NCBI GenBank assembly: GCA_001247695.2
Contig: LGRX02034311.1
Coordinates: 1-64,000, forward strand
Direction of reading: 5' to 3'
DNA: 64,000 nucleotides
From: Cymbomonas tetramitiformis
Lineage: Eukaryota > Chlorophyta > Pyramimonadophyceae > Pyramimonadales > Pyramimonadaceae
Under the pieces are notes generated by a model. It worked only from the letters and a program-made list of their open reading frames with translations, had not been told where the DNA came from and made no database searches. Both the position numbers and the translations under genes were made by a program. This document shows, one piece after another, positions 30,882 to 41,055 of this stretch (position 1 is its first letter; every line of letters begins with the position of its first letter).

Positions 30882-31010
30882 ATGAGGAAGCCTCCGAAAA
30901 AGTACACTAGGGTGTGCCTTTCTTGCGATAATGGCGGGCGTCGTTGTACTGTTGAACACATTGATGGTATGCATTTTATTGTCCTCTATTCAAGAAAGAG
31001 GACAGGATAA
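30882..31010 (+). CDS. Small Cys-containing open frame inside the MULE-like element
   Basis: A 42-codon frame starting MRKPPKKYTRVCLSC and containing a second Cys (GGRRCTVEH), with a Lys/Arg-rich start and end. It could be a remnant first exon of a transposase or zinc-binding protein, or chance. No family is recognised. Confidence 0.2.
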   Translation: MRKPPKKYTRVCLSCDNGGRRCTVEHIDGMHFIVLYSRKRTG

Positions 31011-31115
31011 AAGATTCTCCATCAAAAATGAAAGGTGCGTTGCCCTTGCTTTCCACGGTTCCCTTGTACAGTTGACTACATAATAAGTGTTAGGAACAAC
31101 TTTGTTTGCGCAAGC

Positions 31116-31263
31116 AAGATTACGGGGCTTTCATTGAACCAGATACGGGGCTTTCGTTGAACCAGGTACGGGGCTTTCATTGAACTAGATACAGGGCTTT
31201 CGTTGAACCAAGATACGTGGCTTTCGTTGAACCAAGATATGGGGCTTTCAGTGAACCGGATAC
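31116..31263. repeat. 26-27-bp tandem repeat in the MULE-like element
   Basis: About six copies of a unit with core GGGGCTTTCGTTGAACCA and variable joints GATAC / GGTAC / AGATAC. Confidence 0.88.
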
Positions 31264-31480
31264 GTAATTCTACGCGAGTTCCTGACCACGATACCGAGTG
31301 TGCAGGCAATTCTGCTCAAATTAGAATGGGTTGGAAGCAAGATCCGTTCGGAATCTAGGATGCTTGACGGTTCTTGTGAGGGGGGTAATCATGGGCGTGA
31401 TTCGAGCCAGCCAACTCGACTCACGCCCAACAGGGACGCATCCTGCACAGCATGAACATATCACGCATATCATATAAGCA

Positions 31481-31695
31481 TAATAAACACATACTGACCG
31501 TTTGGCAGTGCAATTTCACCTCTAGCGGAAACGCGGATGTCAACCGCGTCCACGTTTCCGCTAGGCGTTTCTTCCCTCATTCGCGCGCTCGTTTGCAAGA
31601 GAGCCTGGGCAACGGATGAGGGAAGCGTTAGCAAAAATAGTATTTCGTATGCGTTGTTTTCCCTAAACAAATTGCACAAACTGAACGGTCAACCA
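31481..31695. repeat. Nested inverted repeats
   Basis: Outer arms TGACCGTTTGGCAGTGCAATTT (from about 31496, 22 bp, given here as TGACCGTTTGGC...) and its diverged complement near 31668-31691 enclose two smaller hairpins. One is CTAGCGGAAACG...CGTTTCCGCTAG (about 31522-31564). The other is TCCCTCATTCG...CGGATGAGGGA (about 31574-31622). Confidence 0.75.
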
Positions 31696-32009
31696 CACAT
31701 CTCGTTGTGGGATGACGCGTTCATTTGGCGGAAGCGGGTGGAATTTAAGGAATTTGAAACCCGCAATAGTTGCGCTATGGGGTTTCATCTTCTTTGAAGC
31801 GAAACGGGTACCCACATCATACTAAGTAGGAATATGTGATAATATTTTGAAGCAAAAGATTACTCAGATTAGTATTCAATCTTAGAGATCTTTATTTCGC
31901 TGGACAGGGGCACACTCCCGGAGAGAAAGCCTTCCGCCTTTAGTTAAAATTGCATATTTAACAAATCAAACAGTGAGTATTTTCAGACGGTAATACTTAA
32001 ACACTGGTA

Positions 32010-32400
32010 ATACTTAAACACTGAGTGTTGTCTCGCGTGTTGTCACCATGCCTTAGAAACTCACGATCTCACTCCCAAAGTGACCAAAAACCGTTCGATC
32101 GCCGATCGTTCGGTTTTTGGTCACTTTGGGAACGCGTCTGAAAATACTCAGTGTTGTCTCGCGTGTTGTCACCAAGCCTAAACTCGCGATCTTACTCCCA
32201 AAGTGACCAAAAACCGTTCGATCGCCGATCGTTCGGTTTTTGGTCACTTTGGGAACACGTCTGAAAATACTCAGTGTTGTTTCGCGTGTTGTCACCAAGC
32301 CTAAACTCACGATCTCACTCCCAAAGTGACCAAAAACCGTTCGATCGGCGATCGAACGGTTTTTGGTCACTTTGGGAACACGTCTGAAAATACTTAGAGA
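32010..32400. repeat. Three 123-bp tandem units, each with a 59-bp palindrome
   Basis: Palindromes at 32073-32131, 32196-32254 and 32319-32377 have arms TCCCAAAGTGACCAAAAACC and the complement, with centres built from CGATCG words. The starts are exactly 123 bp apart. The third palindrome is nearly perfect. Between them lie CTGAAAATACTCAGTGTTGT and GCGTGTTGTCACCA. Minus-strand open frames here are repeat artefacts. Confidence 0.95.
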
Positions 32401-32480
32401 AAATACTTAGACAGGTCTTTGCAACCAAGCCGACTTTAGTTCTCACATAAACGTACGGTTTACGCCCTCCCGAATCTGGA

Positions 32481-32517
32481 ATTCACGGCCGTGAATATTA
32501 AATTCACGGCCGTGAAT
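32481..32517. repeat. Two perfect 16-bp palindromes
   Basis: ATTCACGGCCGTGAAT occurs at 32481-32496 and 32502-32517, 21 bp apart (two helical turns). Confidence 0.9.
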
Positions 32518-32639
32518 ATTTCACTGCACGTATGATTGCCCACACTGTTTGCGAGTAAATTAGATTGGGAAAACATTTTCCAACGTTCATAATGCACAAA
32601 GATATATCATTTAGACTCTTAGGTAGGAGTTTTTTGAGC

Positions 32640-33840
32640 TCTTGACTGAGCCGTGGCCGCATCAGCTCAGTTTGCAGTCGCGACTGCGAGCTAAGCTGAG
32701 AGGCCCTTATAACTTTCATGCACATCGCATCAAAACTCAAACAGCGGAGGGGTTCTCGTGCGTTCTAGCGCACGATACTTGGCACCAATATTGCTAACAG
32801 CAATATTGGTGCACCCTCAAACGCACAACCTCTGATGTAAGCTATGCGCAAAACGCGTGCTACACATCATGGGTTTGGGTACATGCAAACCCAAACCCAA
32901 ACATGCCAAACAGCAAAGGGCTTCCCGTGAGTTCCAGCGCCCGTAACTTTGCAAAAGTATTACTAAGATATATATCTTTTAGTTGCCAAAGGCCCAAGGC
33001 CTCAAAAGCCTTGTGCACGAAGCCATCAATTTATTTCTTTGGAGATTTATTGGGTTTGTGTTCGAGTTTACCCAAACCCAATACATGCCAAACTGAAAAG
33101 CAATTCCCGTGCGTTATAGCGCGCGAAACTATGCACACATATTTACAAGACACATATCTTTCAGTTCTCAGAAGCACAAGGTTTGAGATAACTTGTTGGC
33201 AAAACCATCAATTTATTTCTTTGGCAGATCTATTGGGCTTGGGTTCGAATGTTTCCAAACCCAATACATGCTAAACAGCGAAGGGCTTCCCGTGCGTTCT
33301 AGCGCACGTAACTGCGTAGAAATATTGCCAAGATATTTATCTTTGATATATTCGAAGCACAAGGTCTAAGAAAGTCTGTGCACAAAATGGTATTACTATT
33401 TCTTTGACACAGATTTTAGCGTGATATACAAACTCATAAATCTGGGTCAAAGAAATGATATGTTAACTTCGCGCACAAGCTATCGCAAACCTTGCACTTC
33501 AGAAAAGTGAAATATATGCATCTTATCAATATATTTTGCAAAGTTACGTGCGCTGGAACTCACGGGAAGCCCTTCGCTGTTTGGCATGCTTGGGTTTGGG
33601 TTTCAAACCCAAAAGGCATCATGCCAGCACGCGGCCGTCTTTAATATACTCAACGGCTTGCCATATGCTCTTGAGGGTGCACTGATATTGATATGAACAA
33701 TATCACTGCCAAGTTTCGTGAGAAGATTCTCACGAAAACCCCTATTATGCAAAGCCGCAAGTGGTTGAAACCATCTCACACCGCACCAACTTAGCTTGCA
33801 GTCGCGAAGGCTAAGCTGATGCGGTTGCGGATGGGGCCAA
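32640..33840. repeat. Long foldback region with tandemly duplicated left arm
   Basis: Three direct copies carrying CAAACCCAA(TA)CATGC, then CTTCCCGTGCGTTCTAGCGC and TCAATTTATTTCTTTGG, start near 32890, 33070 and 33258. An inverted copy lies at about 33535-33605 (CACGGGAAGCCCTTCGCTG). Further inward, ATTTCTTTGACACAGATTT (33400-33417) faces AAATCTGGGTCAAAGAAAT (33436-33454). Outer partners are the TGCAGTCGCGA words near 32680 and 33800. Small perfect hairpins also occur, such as CACCAATATTGC...GCAATATTGGTG (32782-32810). No coding capacity is seen. Confidence 0.8.
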
Positions 33841-34173
33841 TCGATAGCTCAAACGAAAGGTATTCACCTAATGAATACAAACGCTTTAGAATCGAATGGT
33901 GGAAAAAATTATGCTTCATGCTACATGCAAAAAATTGTTTTGAAGAAGGGGGTGTGCCAGACGCAAAATATTGCACACGCTGAACCGCTTGCGCTTGTAC
34001 CTCCGGGGTACCGAGTACGCTAGTCAGACTGCTTGTATTTTTTTTTTTTGGCGCTCGATTGAATTAAGCATGGTTACATGTGACATATAATCTATTCCCC
34101 AAAAACAGATCGAAAATTCTATTCCCCATTTTGGAGCAATCTATTCCTCGATAACCTTTTTTCCCTTCTATTA

Positions 34174-35053
34174 CCCTGAGAGGCCAGCACGGGTGCTCAC
34201 ACTGTTTGTGTACTCCGATGCTGACCTTGCCAGAGACCTGGAAAACTCAGCTAGATCATACTCTGGCATGGTGATATTCTTCTGTGGTATGATTCTACAG
34301 TACGGTACAGTCAGACAGACAATCACAGAAACATCTTCTACGGGTTCAGAATATGTTGCAGCATCTACTGCAGCTCAGCGGGTGGTGTCTCTCATGTTTA
34401 TGCTGACAGAAATTTTCGGCTATATACAACACCCTATTCAGGGGCAGCCACCCTCTACTACTGGACTTGATTCTGAGATCACTGAGACCGAGAGGGTCGC
34501 CACTGACATTGCATTCAGCTACCCTGGATTACAGCCAGGGACTCTCCTGACTAAACTCCTGGATTACACTACACCTACGGGCACAGGAGTCGGTGGTGTC
34601 AGGCCTGATGGCAAGTCAGTGACAGATGAGCTCGAGATTTATTCAGATTCAGACCGCAGGCCAGTGGACTATCAGAATATGAGAAGCACAGAATACCTTC
34701 CAGCTTCAGCAACCTGCCCCAGATTGGAGCTACCGGTTCCTCTTCTCCTGGATAATGATGCATGCAGGTCTATTGCTGAAAATATCCCACTGTCCCAGAA
34801 GATCAAGCATGTTCTGGTCAGATTCCACATGCTCAGAGACTTTATCAGACTGGGCTGGATCATATGCTGGAGGGTGCCTTCGGAGAAGAACTTGGCTGAC
34901 CCCTACACCAAGCCAGTTCCTCCCACCAAGAACACCGTGCCCTACTTCAATATGCTCTTTGACAGCTACATGGATATGCAAAAGGCAGTGATTCAGGCTG
35001 CCAGATCTTTTGGATTTTCGACATGGAGGCCTACTCAGAAAGCAGCAGCATGA
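34174..35053 (+). pseudogene. Copia RNase H, separated 3' end of pol
   Basis: Continues the Copia polyprotein after the nested element. The visible RNase H residues are VYSDADLARD (first Asp), SSTGSEYVA (Glu), LLDNDACRS (Asp) and NLADPYTK near the end. The stop is TGA 35051-35053. Between the Glu and second Asp motifs lies an extra acidic stretch of about 110 residues (about 34420-34740) that ordinary Copia RNase H domains lack. It is detached from its start codon by the insertion, so it is probably not expressed. Copy 2 is cut by the window before this part. Confidence 0.9.
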
Positions 35054-35667
35054 TCTGACTGTGAGTGCCCTCTGATTTGTCCTGTTTTGGGTTTTGTTTC
35101 TGACTGTGCTTTGCAGGTACTTTGTTGCAGGTACTTTATGATTTGGATTTGAAAATATATGCAGAAAACAACAACCGATAGAATGACAGTTAGCCTAGAG
35201 GTTTAGCAAGCATGCACAAGACCTGTTATGTGAATGTTGCATGCCGTACCTTGACTCCTACGACCTTATGTACCCTTCGGGGACCCGTGACCGGCACCTG
35301 TCTCGTACGTGAGAGCCTCTGCCTCCACCCGCTGTGACCCTCCCTACATCTTCCTTTGTCTGTAAGTCTGACGGTGACGGGGTGACCTGGACCTGCCTTC
35401 GGGTACTCCTTGTCATATCCCTGACGAAGCATCCGGCTGCATGACACCGCGGTGTGCGGACCTTCAGGGCACAGCAGCACTCTATTCCCCCGGTGGAGGA
35501 TTGGCACTAGAGACAGGGAGCTGATAGGCCTGCCAGGACCGTGTGGACTTTGTCCAGCTTTTTGGGGTTTTCAGCCCTGGCAGGCATGATTGTGGTTTCT
35601 TCTGGTCTGGACTGGAGATTGGTATGAGTGTATTCATTCTGGTCTGCCCACCTCACTCGAGGTGGTG
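35054..35667 (+). other. Copia 3' untranslated region
   Basis: About 0.6 kb without a supportable gene. It ends CTCGAGGTGGTG at the LTR boundary, the polypurine-like tract shared with the Gag-only elements. Confidence 0.6.
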
Positions 35668-35959
35668 TGCTGGATTTGGCATGCCGACAGTGTCATCATC
35701 ATCTGTGTCATCACCGATACGGTTCGACTACTATGACTTCTTCACTGTCATCAGCGCCATCTCCGATATCGACTTCGGTAGTCAGACAGTTCATAGCATC
35801 TGTCATTTCACATCTGACACCTTAGGGGCTGTCATCACACTCTTTCGGCGGAAGCTATAACACTTCGTATTATCTTGTGTATAGCTTCACAGTTTCACGG
35901 TTGACATATGTGAGTGTTGCACTTGACTTGTAGTGCTTGACTGCGTGTTTGTTCACACA
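35668..35959 (+). repeat. 3' LTR of Copia copy 1
   Basis: 292 bp, by eye identical to the 5' LTR at 23017-23308. It is followed by the target duplication GAAGA. Confidence 0.95.
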
Positions 35960-36690
35960 GAAGAGCTCCGGTTTGCCGTCTGCAATGCAGCAGACGGCGT
36001 CGAAACGAGCGGCGTCGTTGTTGTCCATGGCGTTCTGGAACAGCGTGGCGAAGACGTCGTTCTCGCTGTCCGCAACGCTGAAGCCGTGTGCGCCAACATG
36101 TCCGCGTGGACCGCCGTGCGGGCAGTCCCGATGCCAATGCTTCTCCGCCGTAGCGGAGCACGTCGGGTTCCTGCACAGAGGAACGAACGTACCGGTGGGT
36201 TTGTGGAAAGCCACCTTCCCCGAAGGCTTCCCACGGAAGGTCTGCGGGAAGTTGCCGTGCTCGGGAAGAGGCTTCGCCGCGAAGCGGACCCCGTCACCAT
36301 GTCCACCGCGTCCGATGGCGTTCTTGTCGCTGCGGGTCGTGAAGCCCTTCGTGTCGTCGATACGGTTGTGAAGTGCGTTGATCTCTTTCTTCATGTCGAA
36401 GAGCTGGTCGCGGAGCTCGCTGAAGATGGTCTTGAAGTCCTCGTCGTCGCTCTGTCCAGTCAGGGCGAGGGCGGAGAATGTGCGCGCAGCAGGCGGGACG
36501 TGCGAGTCCGTCCCGTGTTGTGCGTAGCACTCACGGGTCCATTGCCGAATGGTGGCAAGGGACTCCGCCGCACGTTGGTCGTGCAGCAAAAGCCGGTTGA
36601 CAACCGGGGCATAGAAGACCGGGTCGAGGGACTTGATGAACAGGGACTTGACCTTGTCCTGTCTTCCCCAATCAATCTGATCTGGCATGC
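35960..36690 (-). pseudogene. Copia-family Gag, middle part, fused in frame to the Gypsy pol
   Basis: Reading leftward, the frame coming from the Gypsy PHD finger enters Gag-like sequence at about 36690: QDKVKSLFIKSL, HDQRAAESLATIRQW, then GKVAFHKPTGTFVPLCR and the knuckle-like CRNPTC...KHWHRDC. These align in order with AVKRQFLSAL, ADQRAAVSLL and the FVPACRHEKC cluster of the Gag-only element. The frame then meets the Copia LTR at 35959 and continues, on the far side, at 23016. The N-terminal Gag and 5' LTR of this element are missing, so the junction reflects recombination or deletion rather than a simple insertion. The exact breakpoint could not be fixed (about 36660-36760). Confidence 0.72.
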
Positions 36691-36927
36691 CCAAGAACAT
36701 GTCCTTCTCTTTCAACAGCATCTCCCTTGATGAGATGGCATGCCAAGGCTGAAATTTGTCTCCCTTCACCACCCGACGGGGACCCACGTCTGCTGGCAAC
36801 AGGCGCATCTCCGCAGACAGCTTCTCATTCAATTGCTGCTCCTTCATGCCCAGTCTGTCCTCTAGGGCACCAGAACTCTCGTCTTTCTGGGTCTGCACCT
36901 CAGCGTTGGCGGCTTGCATCCCCGTGC

Positions 36928-37072
36928 CTGAGCACCTGGGACATAGCCACTCGCCTTCTGGTACTCCATCCAGTGCTGGGGTCAGACACCACAAGTGGTA
37001 CCCCCTGTTGCATGCGTCGCACAACAACATCTCTGCTTCCCCATCAGTCTTCCTGCACACTTCACATGCTAG
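36928..37072 (-). CDS. PHD finger domain at the C-terminus of Gypsy pol
   Basis: Complete C4-H-C3 pattern: CEVC, MLLCDAC, GYHLWC and the final EWLCPRC, with the WLCP signature and the Trp before the last Cys pair. PHD fingers commonly bind histone H3 tails. The position after the integrase C-terminal barrel is where chromoviruses carry a chromodomain, so a role in choosing integration sites is a reasonable inference. It is a domain of the pol frame, not a separate gene. Confidence 0.9.
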
Positions 37073-38899
37073 GTGCTTGCTGGGAACGGCTGCACTGCAG
37101 TCATACTGGTCCTTCACCTGTAGGTGACATGGCGCGATGCTCTGCACGGTGCTCTTCTCTCTTAACTTGGTGGCGTCCTCAAGCACCACCACACCATCTC
37201 GCTGTATCTTGACCAGCTTCAGAATGGCAGATTTGGTCGCGACTTCCATGCCGCTGCGAGGCTTCTGCCTGATGTAGACGAAATCGCCCACCTTAAACTG
37301 GTGTGGACTAGGCTCATAGCCCCCACCTCTTCTCCCTTCATAATGTAGTGTATCACGATGCTGTGCGACCTCCAGGCTGCAACCAGCGTGTACCATCAGT
37401 CGCCTCACCACCTGTGCTCTCCGGTGGAGGTCCTTGACTCTGGCATCCTTCTCATCTTCGACCTCAGCACCGAAATCTATGCTGGGTGCCTGTTTCAAAT
37501 CAGGCGGCACTACTGCCTCTTGGGCAAACAACATGGTGAACGGCGCCACCCCCGTGGACTCCTGGCGTGCTGCATTATAGCTCAGCACTAGTGGCCAGAG
37601 CTGCTCATCCCACTCATAATCGAGACCCTTCTCCAAGGCAAGCTTCTTAAAGCAAAACTTCATAGTGCGTACCACTCGCTCGGTCAGCCCATTGCCTTCT
37701 GGTGAGTCTGGCGAGGTGACTCGTCGGTCGATCAGGCAGTCTCTGCACAGCTGCTTGAACTCGCCTTCAAACTCCTTACCTCCATCCACCAAGCACTCTG
37801 CTGGCGCACCAAACACAGCCAGGACATGACTGCGAAATGCCGCTGCGATGGTGCTCGCCTCCTTGTCGGGAATGGGCACGCAGACTATGAACCTGGTGTA
37901 GTGCTCGGTCATGATGAGCACTCGGTTGTTGCCAGACTTGGTCTCTCTCCTCGAAGGCCATGCCAAATCCAGCGACCAGCGATACATGAACGACACGATC
38001 TCGAGGGGGGATAAACATGCCTCCTCTCTCGCATAATGGGTTTTCACACGCTGACAGGTCTCACACTGCGTGACCACAGCCTCGACGTCTTTCTTCAAAT
38101 CGGCCCACCAATGGCGCTGCCACAAAAGATACTGCGTCCGTCTTATGCCCCAATGTCCAGTTCTGGAGTGGTATTCCTTAACCAACGCGAGACGGTCAGC
38201 AGGCTTAGGTATCCTCACCTCCTTGCCCGACAGAGTGACCATGTAGATCTCGTCCGTAGCCTCATCCCATCGATGTCGTGCTGCTCGCCTCCTCACTCGA
38301 CGAACTTCCTCTTCTGGCAACCTCACTCTACCATTGGACTTCAACCATCTGAGGCACCATGCATCATCGTGTACATCTCGATGCTTGTCACGGTCTACCT
38401 GCTGCTCGGCCACGCTGGCCATCAGGTCCTCGAATCTGGTGGTGCACGCCAACCTGGGGAGTCTCATCTCTGAATCTTTGGCAGGCGGACTCCAGGCAGG
38501 CACATCCACGCGCGCTGCTGGGGTTGCGCCCTCCTTCACGAAGTGGTTCTCATGCCTCTGACGATACTGCGCCATGGTGTAGAGCTGCCACTCTTTCTTC
38601 TTCTTCTTCTTCTTGGTTCCAGCCTTCTGTCGCTGGGCCCCAATTCCTTCTGCACCTTTCTGCCCTTGCGAGCACATTACCCGCAGCTTCTCCTCCCAGT
38701 CACGATGGGTCATAGTCTTTGCCACCTGCTGGGTATATGCATTCGAATTCTCAACCCATTCCGCCAGCAAAGCTTGCCTCTGCTGAAGGTCCGACCTCTC
38801 GTGGTCTGCCCAGTTGTTGTCTACAGCGATGGGCTGTCCTGGGGAATTCTCTGCCTCTGGGGATTCCTCGCTGTGAGGGAGCCCCTTCCTGCTCGCTTC

Positions 38900-39900
38900 T
38901 GCGACCGCCATCAGCAGCTCCATTGCCCTGCGATCCATGGCCAGGCCCAGAATGCTTGCCAATTCTACGTCGTTCAGGCCATCGGCCATGCGTAGCTCAC
39001 TTGCGCTGTAGCCCATGGCTCGCGCCTTCTCGTCGAGGTTCACTTCTCGAGATTCTTCCTCGGCGTCTTCATCGTCCTGGTTGCGCACCACGGTGCCCAT
39101 TCTCGCTCTCCTGAACGCTCTTGACCCTTGCGTCGCCATGATGGTGGGAAGTGCCCTCAATGGTTCTCCCACCACGTTCACCACGTAGTGAGGCGCGCGG
39201 TCTGTCCTTATCACTGGCCTGGGATGCCAGCCCTTGCATATGATTGACGATACGATTCGTCCTTCTGGTCTCACCACCTTGCTCATGACGGAGCGAAACT
39301 GGTGGCTCTGGAACAAGTTGCTCCAATACGCTCGCAATCGGTGTGCGTAAGCGCCTGCTTGTGCTGCATCAAAGGACACTGGTCGGCCAATGACGCTGGC
39401 AATGTACGGGAACACCTCGTCCCTGATCTTGGTTCCAGGTCTGTGTGACAACGGAGAAACGTTCTCCAGGATATAGCCTGGAGGCCTCTGCTGCTGCAGC
39501 TGCTGGAGTGTGGACAGAAGCCTGACCACTTCATAAAATAATTTGCTGTGCCTGCCATCCAGGCCTGTGAGTGTTCCAGCAGGGGAGAGATCCTGGCATG
39601 GGAACCCACATACCATGACCCACTGGCGTCCTTGAAGAGCTCCTGCTCGTATAAAGTCGGCACTGGTGGTGTCGCGCAGATCTTGGGGTAGAGCCCCAAA
39701 CTCTATTGCACGGGGCGAAATGAGGTCAGGATATCGTCTTAGCAACGCCGTGCACCTGGCCCTGGCAACTGTTCGACTGCTCGGGGATATGTCCTGATAC
39801 AGGTAGCGATCCACCTTCATCCCACTGCGGAGCAACATCTCTAGCCCAGCACAGAGGCCTCCACATGGCTCGTAGCACACCACGCCTTCCTCCCGAGCTT
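38900..39900 (-). CDS. DNMT3-like cytosine-C5 methyltransferase domain within Gypsy pol
   Basis: About 330 residues between RNase H and integrase. Motif I is CYEPCGGLCAGLEMLL, with YQDIS after it (motif II/III region). Motif IV is VCGFPCQDLSPAG (catalytic Cys, about 39598). Motif VI is YILENVSPL (about 39465). Motif VIII is AYAHRLRAYWSNLF, closer to the AHRxRYFW wording of DNMT3 than to QxRxR of DNMT1. Motif IX is ALPTIMATQGSRAFR, and a motif X-like end is MGYSASELRMAD...ILGLAMDRRAM. The expected reaction is methyl transfer from SAM to cytosine C5. Retrotransposon-encoded DNMTs are known from dinoflagellates and charophytes, so the phenomenon has precedent. I cannot place this copy in a clade by eye. 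Confidence 0.88.
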
Positions 39901-41055
39901 GCGAGAAGAACCGCCTGCCCAGCACCCTGGTGTCCACCTTCTCAGGCTTCAAGATGCGCTCGCCTTCAAAGTACTCATTGCTGTACATAGCAGGGCTTCC
40001 CTCGCCGTGCGTGCCTCGCGTAGGCCTGACCAGGCTCAACGCCTTCCAAGCTGCTCTGGCTAGCCTTCCAGAGTCGGTCACCAGCTCAGGTAAGTCAGTG
40101 TCAAACATGTCCCCATGATTGCATTCTAATTCCTCGCGGTAGTGCAAGTCGAACAAACGATGCACTGGTCCCGTGCCCAGCTGCTCCATGGCAGCCATCC
40201 TGCAGTAGTTGGCAACCTGCACCTCTGGCGTGGCCTCTTCCCCTGGGAAAGCATCCCCAGCCAACATAAAGCACAAGTGGTCACAGAAGTCCTTCATGTG
40301 AACTTCTCCCACGCCTGCGTGTAACGCAGTCACCTTCTCCCTCTCATGCCTCGCTCCAGTCTCATCTGTCGTGGACGGCAGTGGGTAGCGAGACGGCGCG
40401 TCAGCGTTGCTGTTCTTGGCACCTGGACGATACTTCACAGTGAAGTCGAACTCCTGCAAACTGATTGCCCAGCGTAGGTGTTGCCCTTGGAGATCGGCCT
40501 TCTCCATCAGGGTGGTGAGCGGTGAGTGGTCGGTCACCAAAGTGAAGTGAACTCCATGCAAGTACTGCCTCAGTGTGCGCACTGCCCATACCACTGCGAG
40601 CATCTCCCCCTTGAAGCTGGCGTACTGTCTCTCCGTTTTACTCAGGGATCGGCTGATTGCCATACAAATGTACTCCTTCCCATCATCGTCCTTCTGGCCC
40701 AGCACTGCGCCAATGCCATAGGTGCTCCAATCGGTGTACAATATGAGGGGTCTGTCATAATCGATAGGCCTCAGGCACCTCCCAGAACAGAGAGCATCCT
40801 TCAGTTCTTGAAGTGCTCGATCTTGCTCCTTCCCCCAGGCTCCCTTGATGTCAGTGACCTCCTTTTTGAGCAGGTCATTGAGAGGGCGGGCCATCTCAGA
40901 GTAGTTTGGCCCCCCTGGCTCACCCACCAAGCCCTTGTAGTAGTTCATCATGCCCAAGATCGAGCGGAGCCCAGTCTTGTCCTGGGGGCTTGGAAGCTCC
41001 TGGATGGCCTTGCATTTAGCTTCTTGCGCGCCAATGGAGTTGTGACCAATGCGAT

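Larger units (their letters stand above)
30708..34163. mobile_element. Mutator-like (MULE-type) foldback element, non-autonomous, 3.46 kb
   Basis: It is flanked by CCTTCTATTA on both sides (30698-30707, 34164-34173), a 9-10-bp target duplication. Removal of the element and one copy rejoins the Copia frame seamlessly (MAFY then YPERPARVL). Long terminal inverted repeats of about 57 bp lie 15-16 bp inside each end (30724-30780 and 34092-34148, core CTCCAAAATGGGGAATAGAA) with a few mismatches. A 9-10-bp duplication with long TIRs is the signature of Mutator-like elements. No transposase was found. The interior is a set of tandem repeats and nested palindromes, described separately. Confidence 0.85.
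23017..35959 (+). mobile_element. Ty1/Copia retrotransposon, copy 1, carrying a nested DNA element
   Basis: The 292-bp LTRs at 23017-23308 and 35668-35959 appear identical. The 5-bp target duplication GAAGA lies at 23012-23016 and 35960-35964. Domain order is Gag, zinc knuckle, membrane-spacer, protease, integrase, RT, RNase H, which is the Copia order. Without the nested element (30708-34163 plus one duplication) it is about 9.5 kb, long for Copia. The insertion is young: the LTRs are identical, and copy 2 at 58623 differs by only a few bases. It was functional until the nested element cut pol between RT and RNase H. Confidence 0.95.
36690..41047 (-). pseudogene. Gypsy pol: RNase H, DNMT, integrase, PHD finger
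   Basis: One open frame reads leftward from the hAT-like MITE. RNase H shows LILYTDWSTYGIGAVLGQ (about 40745), SKTERQYASFKGEMLAVVWA, LVTDHSPLTTL and KYRPGAKNSNADAPSR. After a linker, a cytosine methyltransferase occupies about 39900-38900. A Ser/Gln/Lys linker (with a Lys run near 38600) leads to integrase: zinc site YHSRTGH (~38165) and CETC (~38065), then SLDLAWP (~37975), VDGGKEF (~37780) and LTERVVRT (~37680) for D-D-E. A GPF/Y-like C-terminal barrel (FKVGDFVYIRQKP, ~37290) follows, then a PHD finger at 37072-36928. The start of this frame is inside the MITE, so its native N-terminus is the RT at 41680. Catalytic residues of RNase H, DNMT and integrase look intact. Confidence 0.9.

Noticed and set aside
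32053..32370. Minus-strand frame with repeated peptide
   Set aside because: Comes from the 123-bp palindromic units.
35628..35860. Open frame across the LTR, repeated at three places
   Set aside because: Its repetition is due to the LTR copies; it starts outside the LTR and has no motif.
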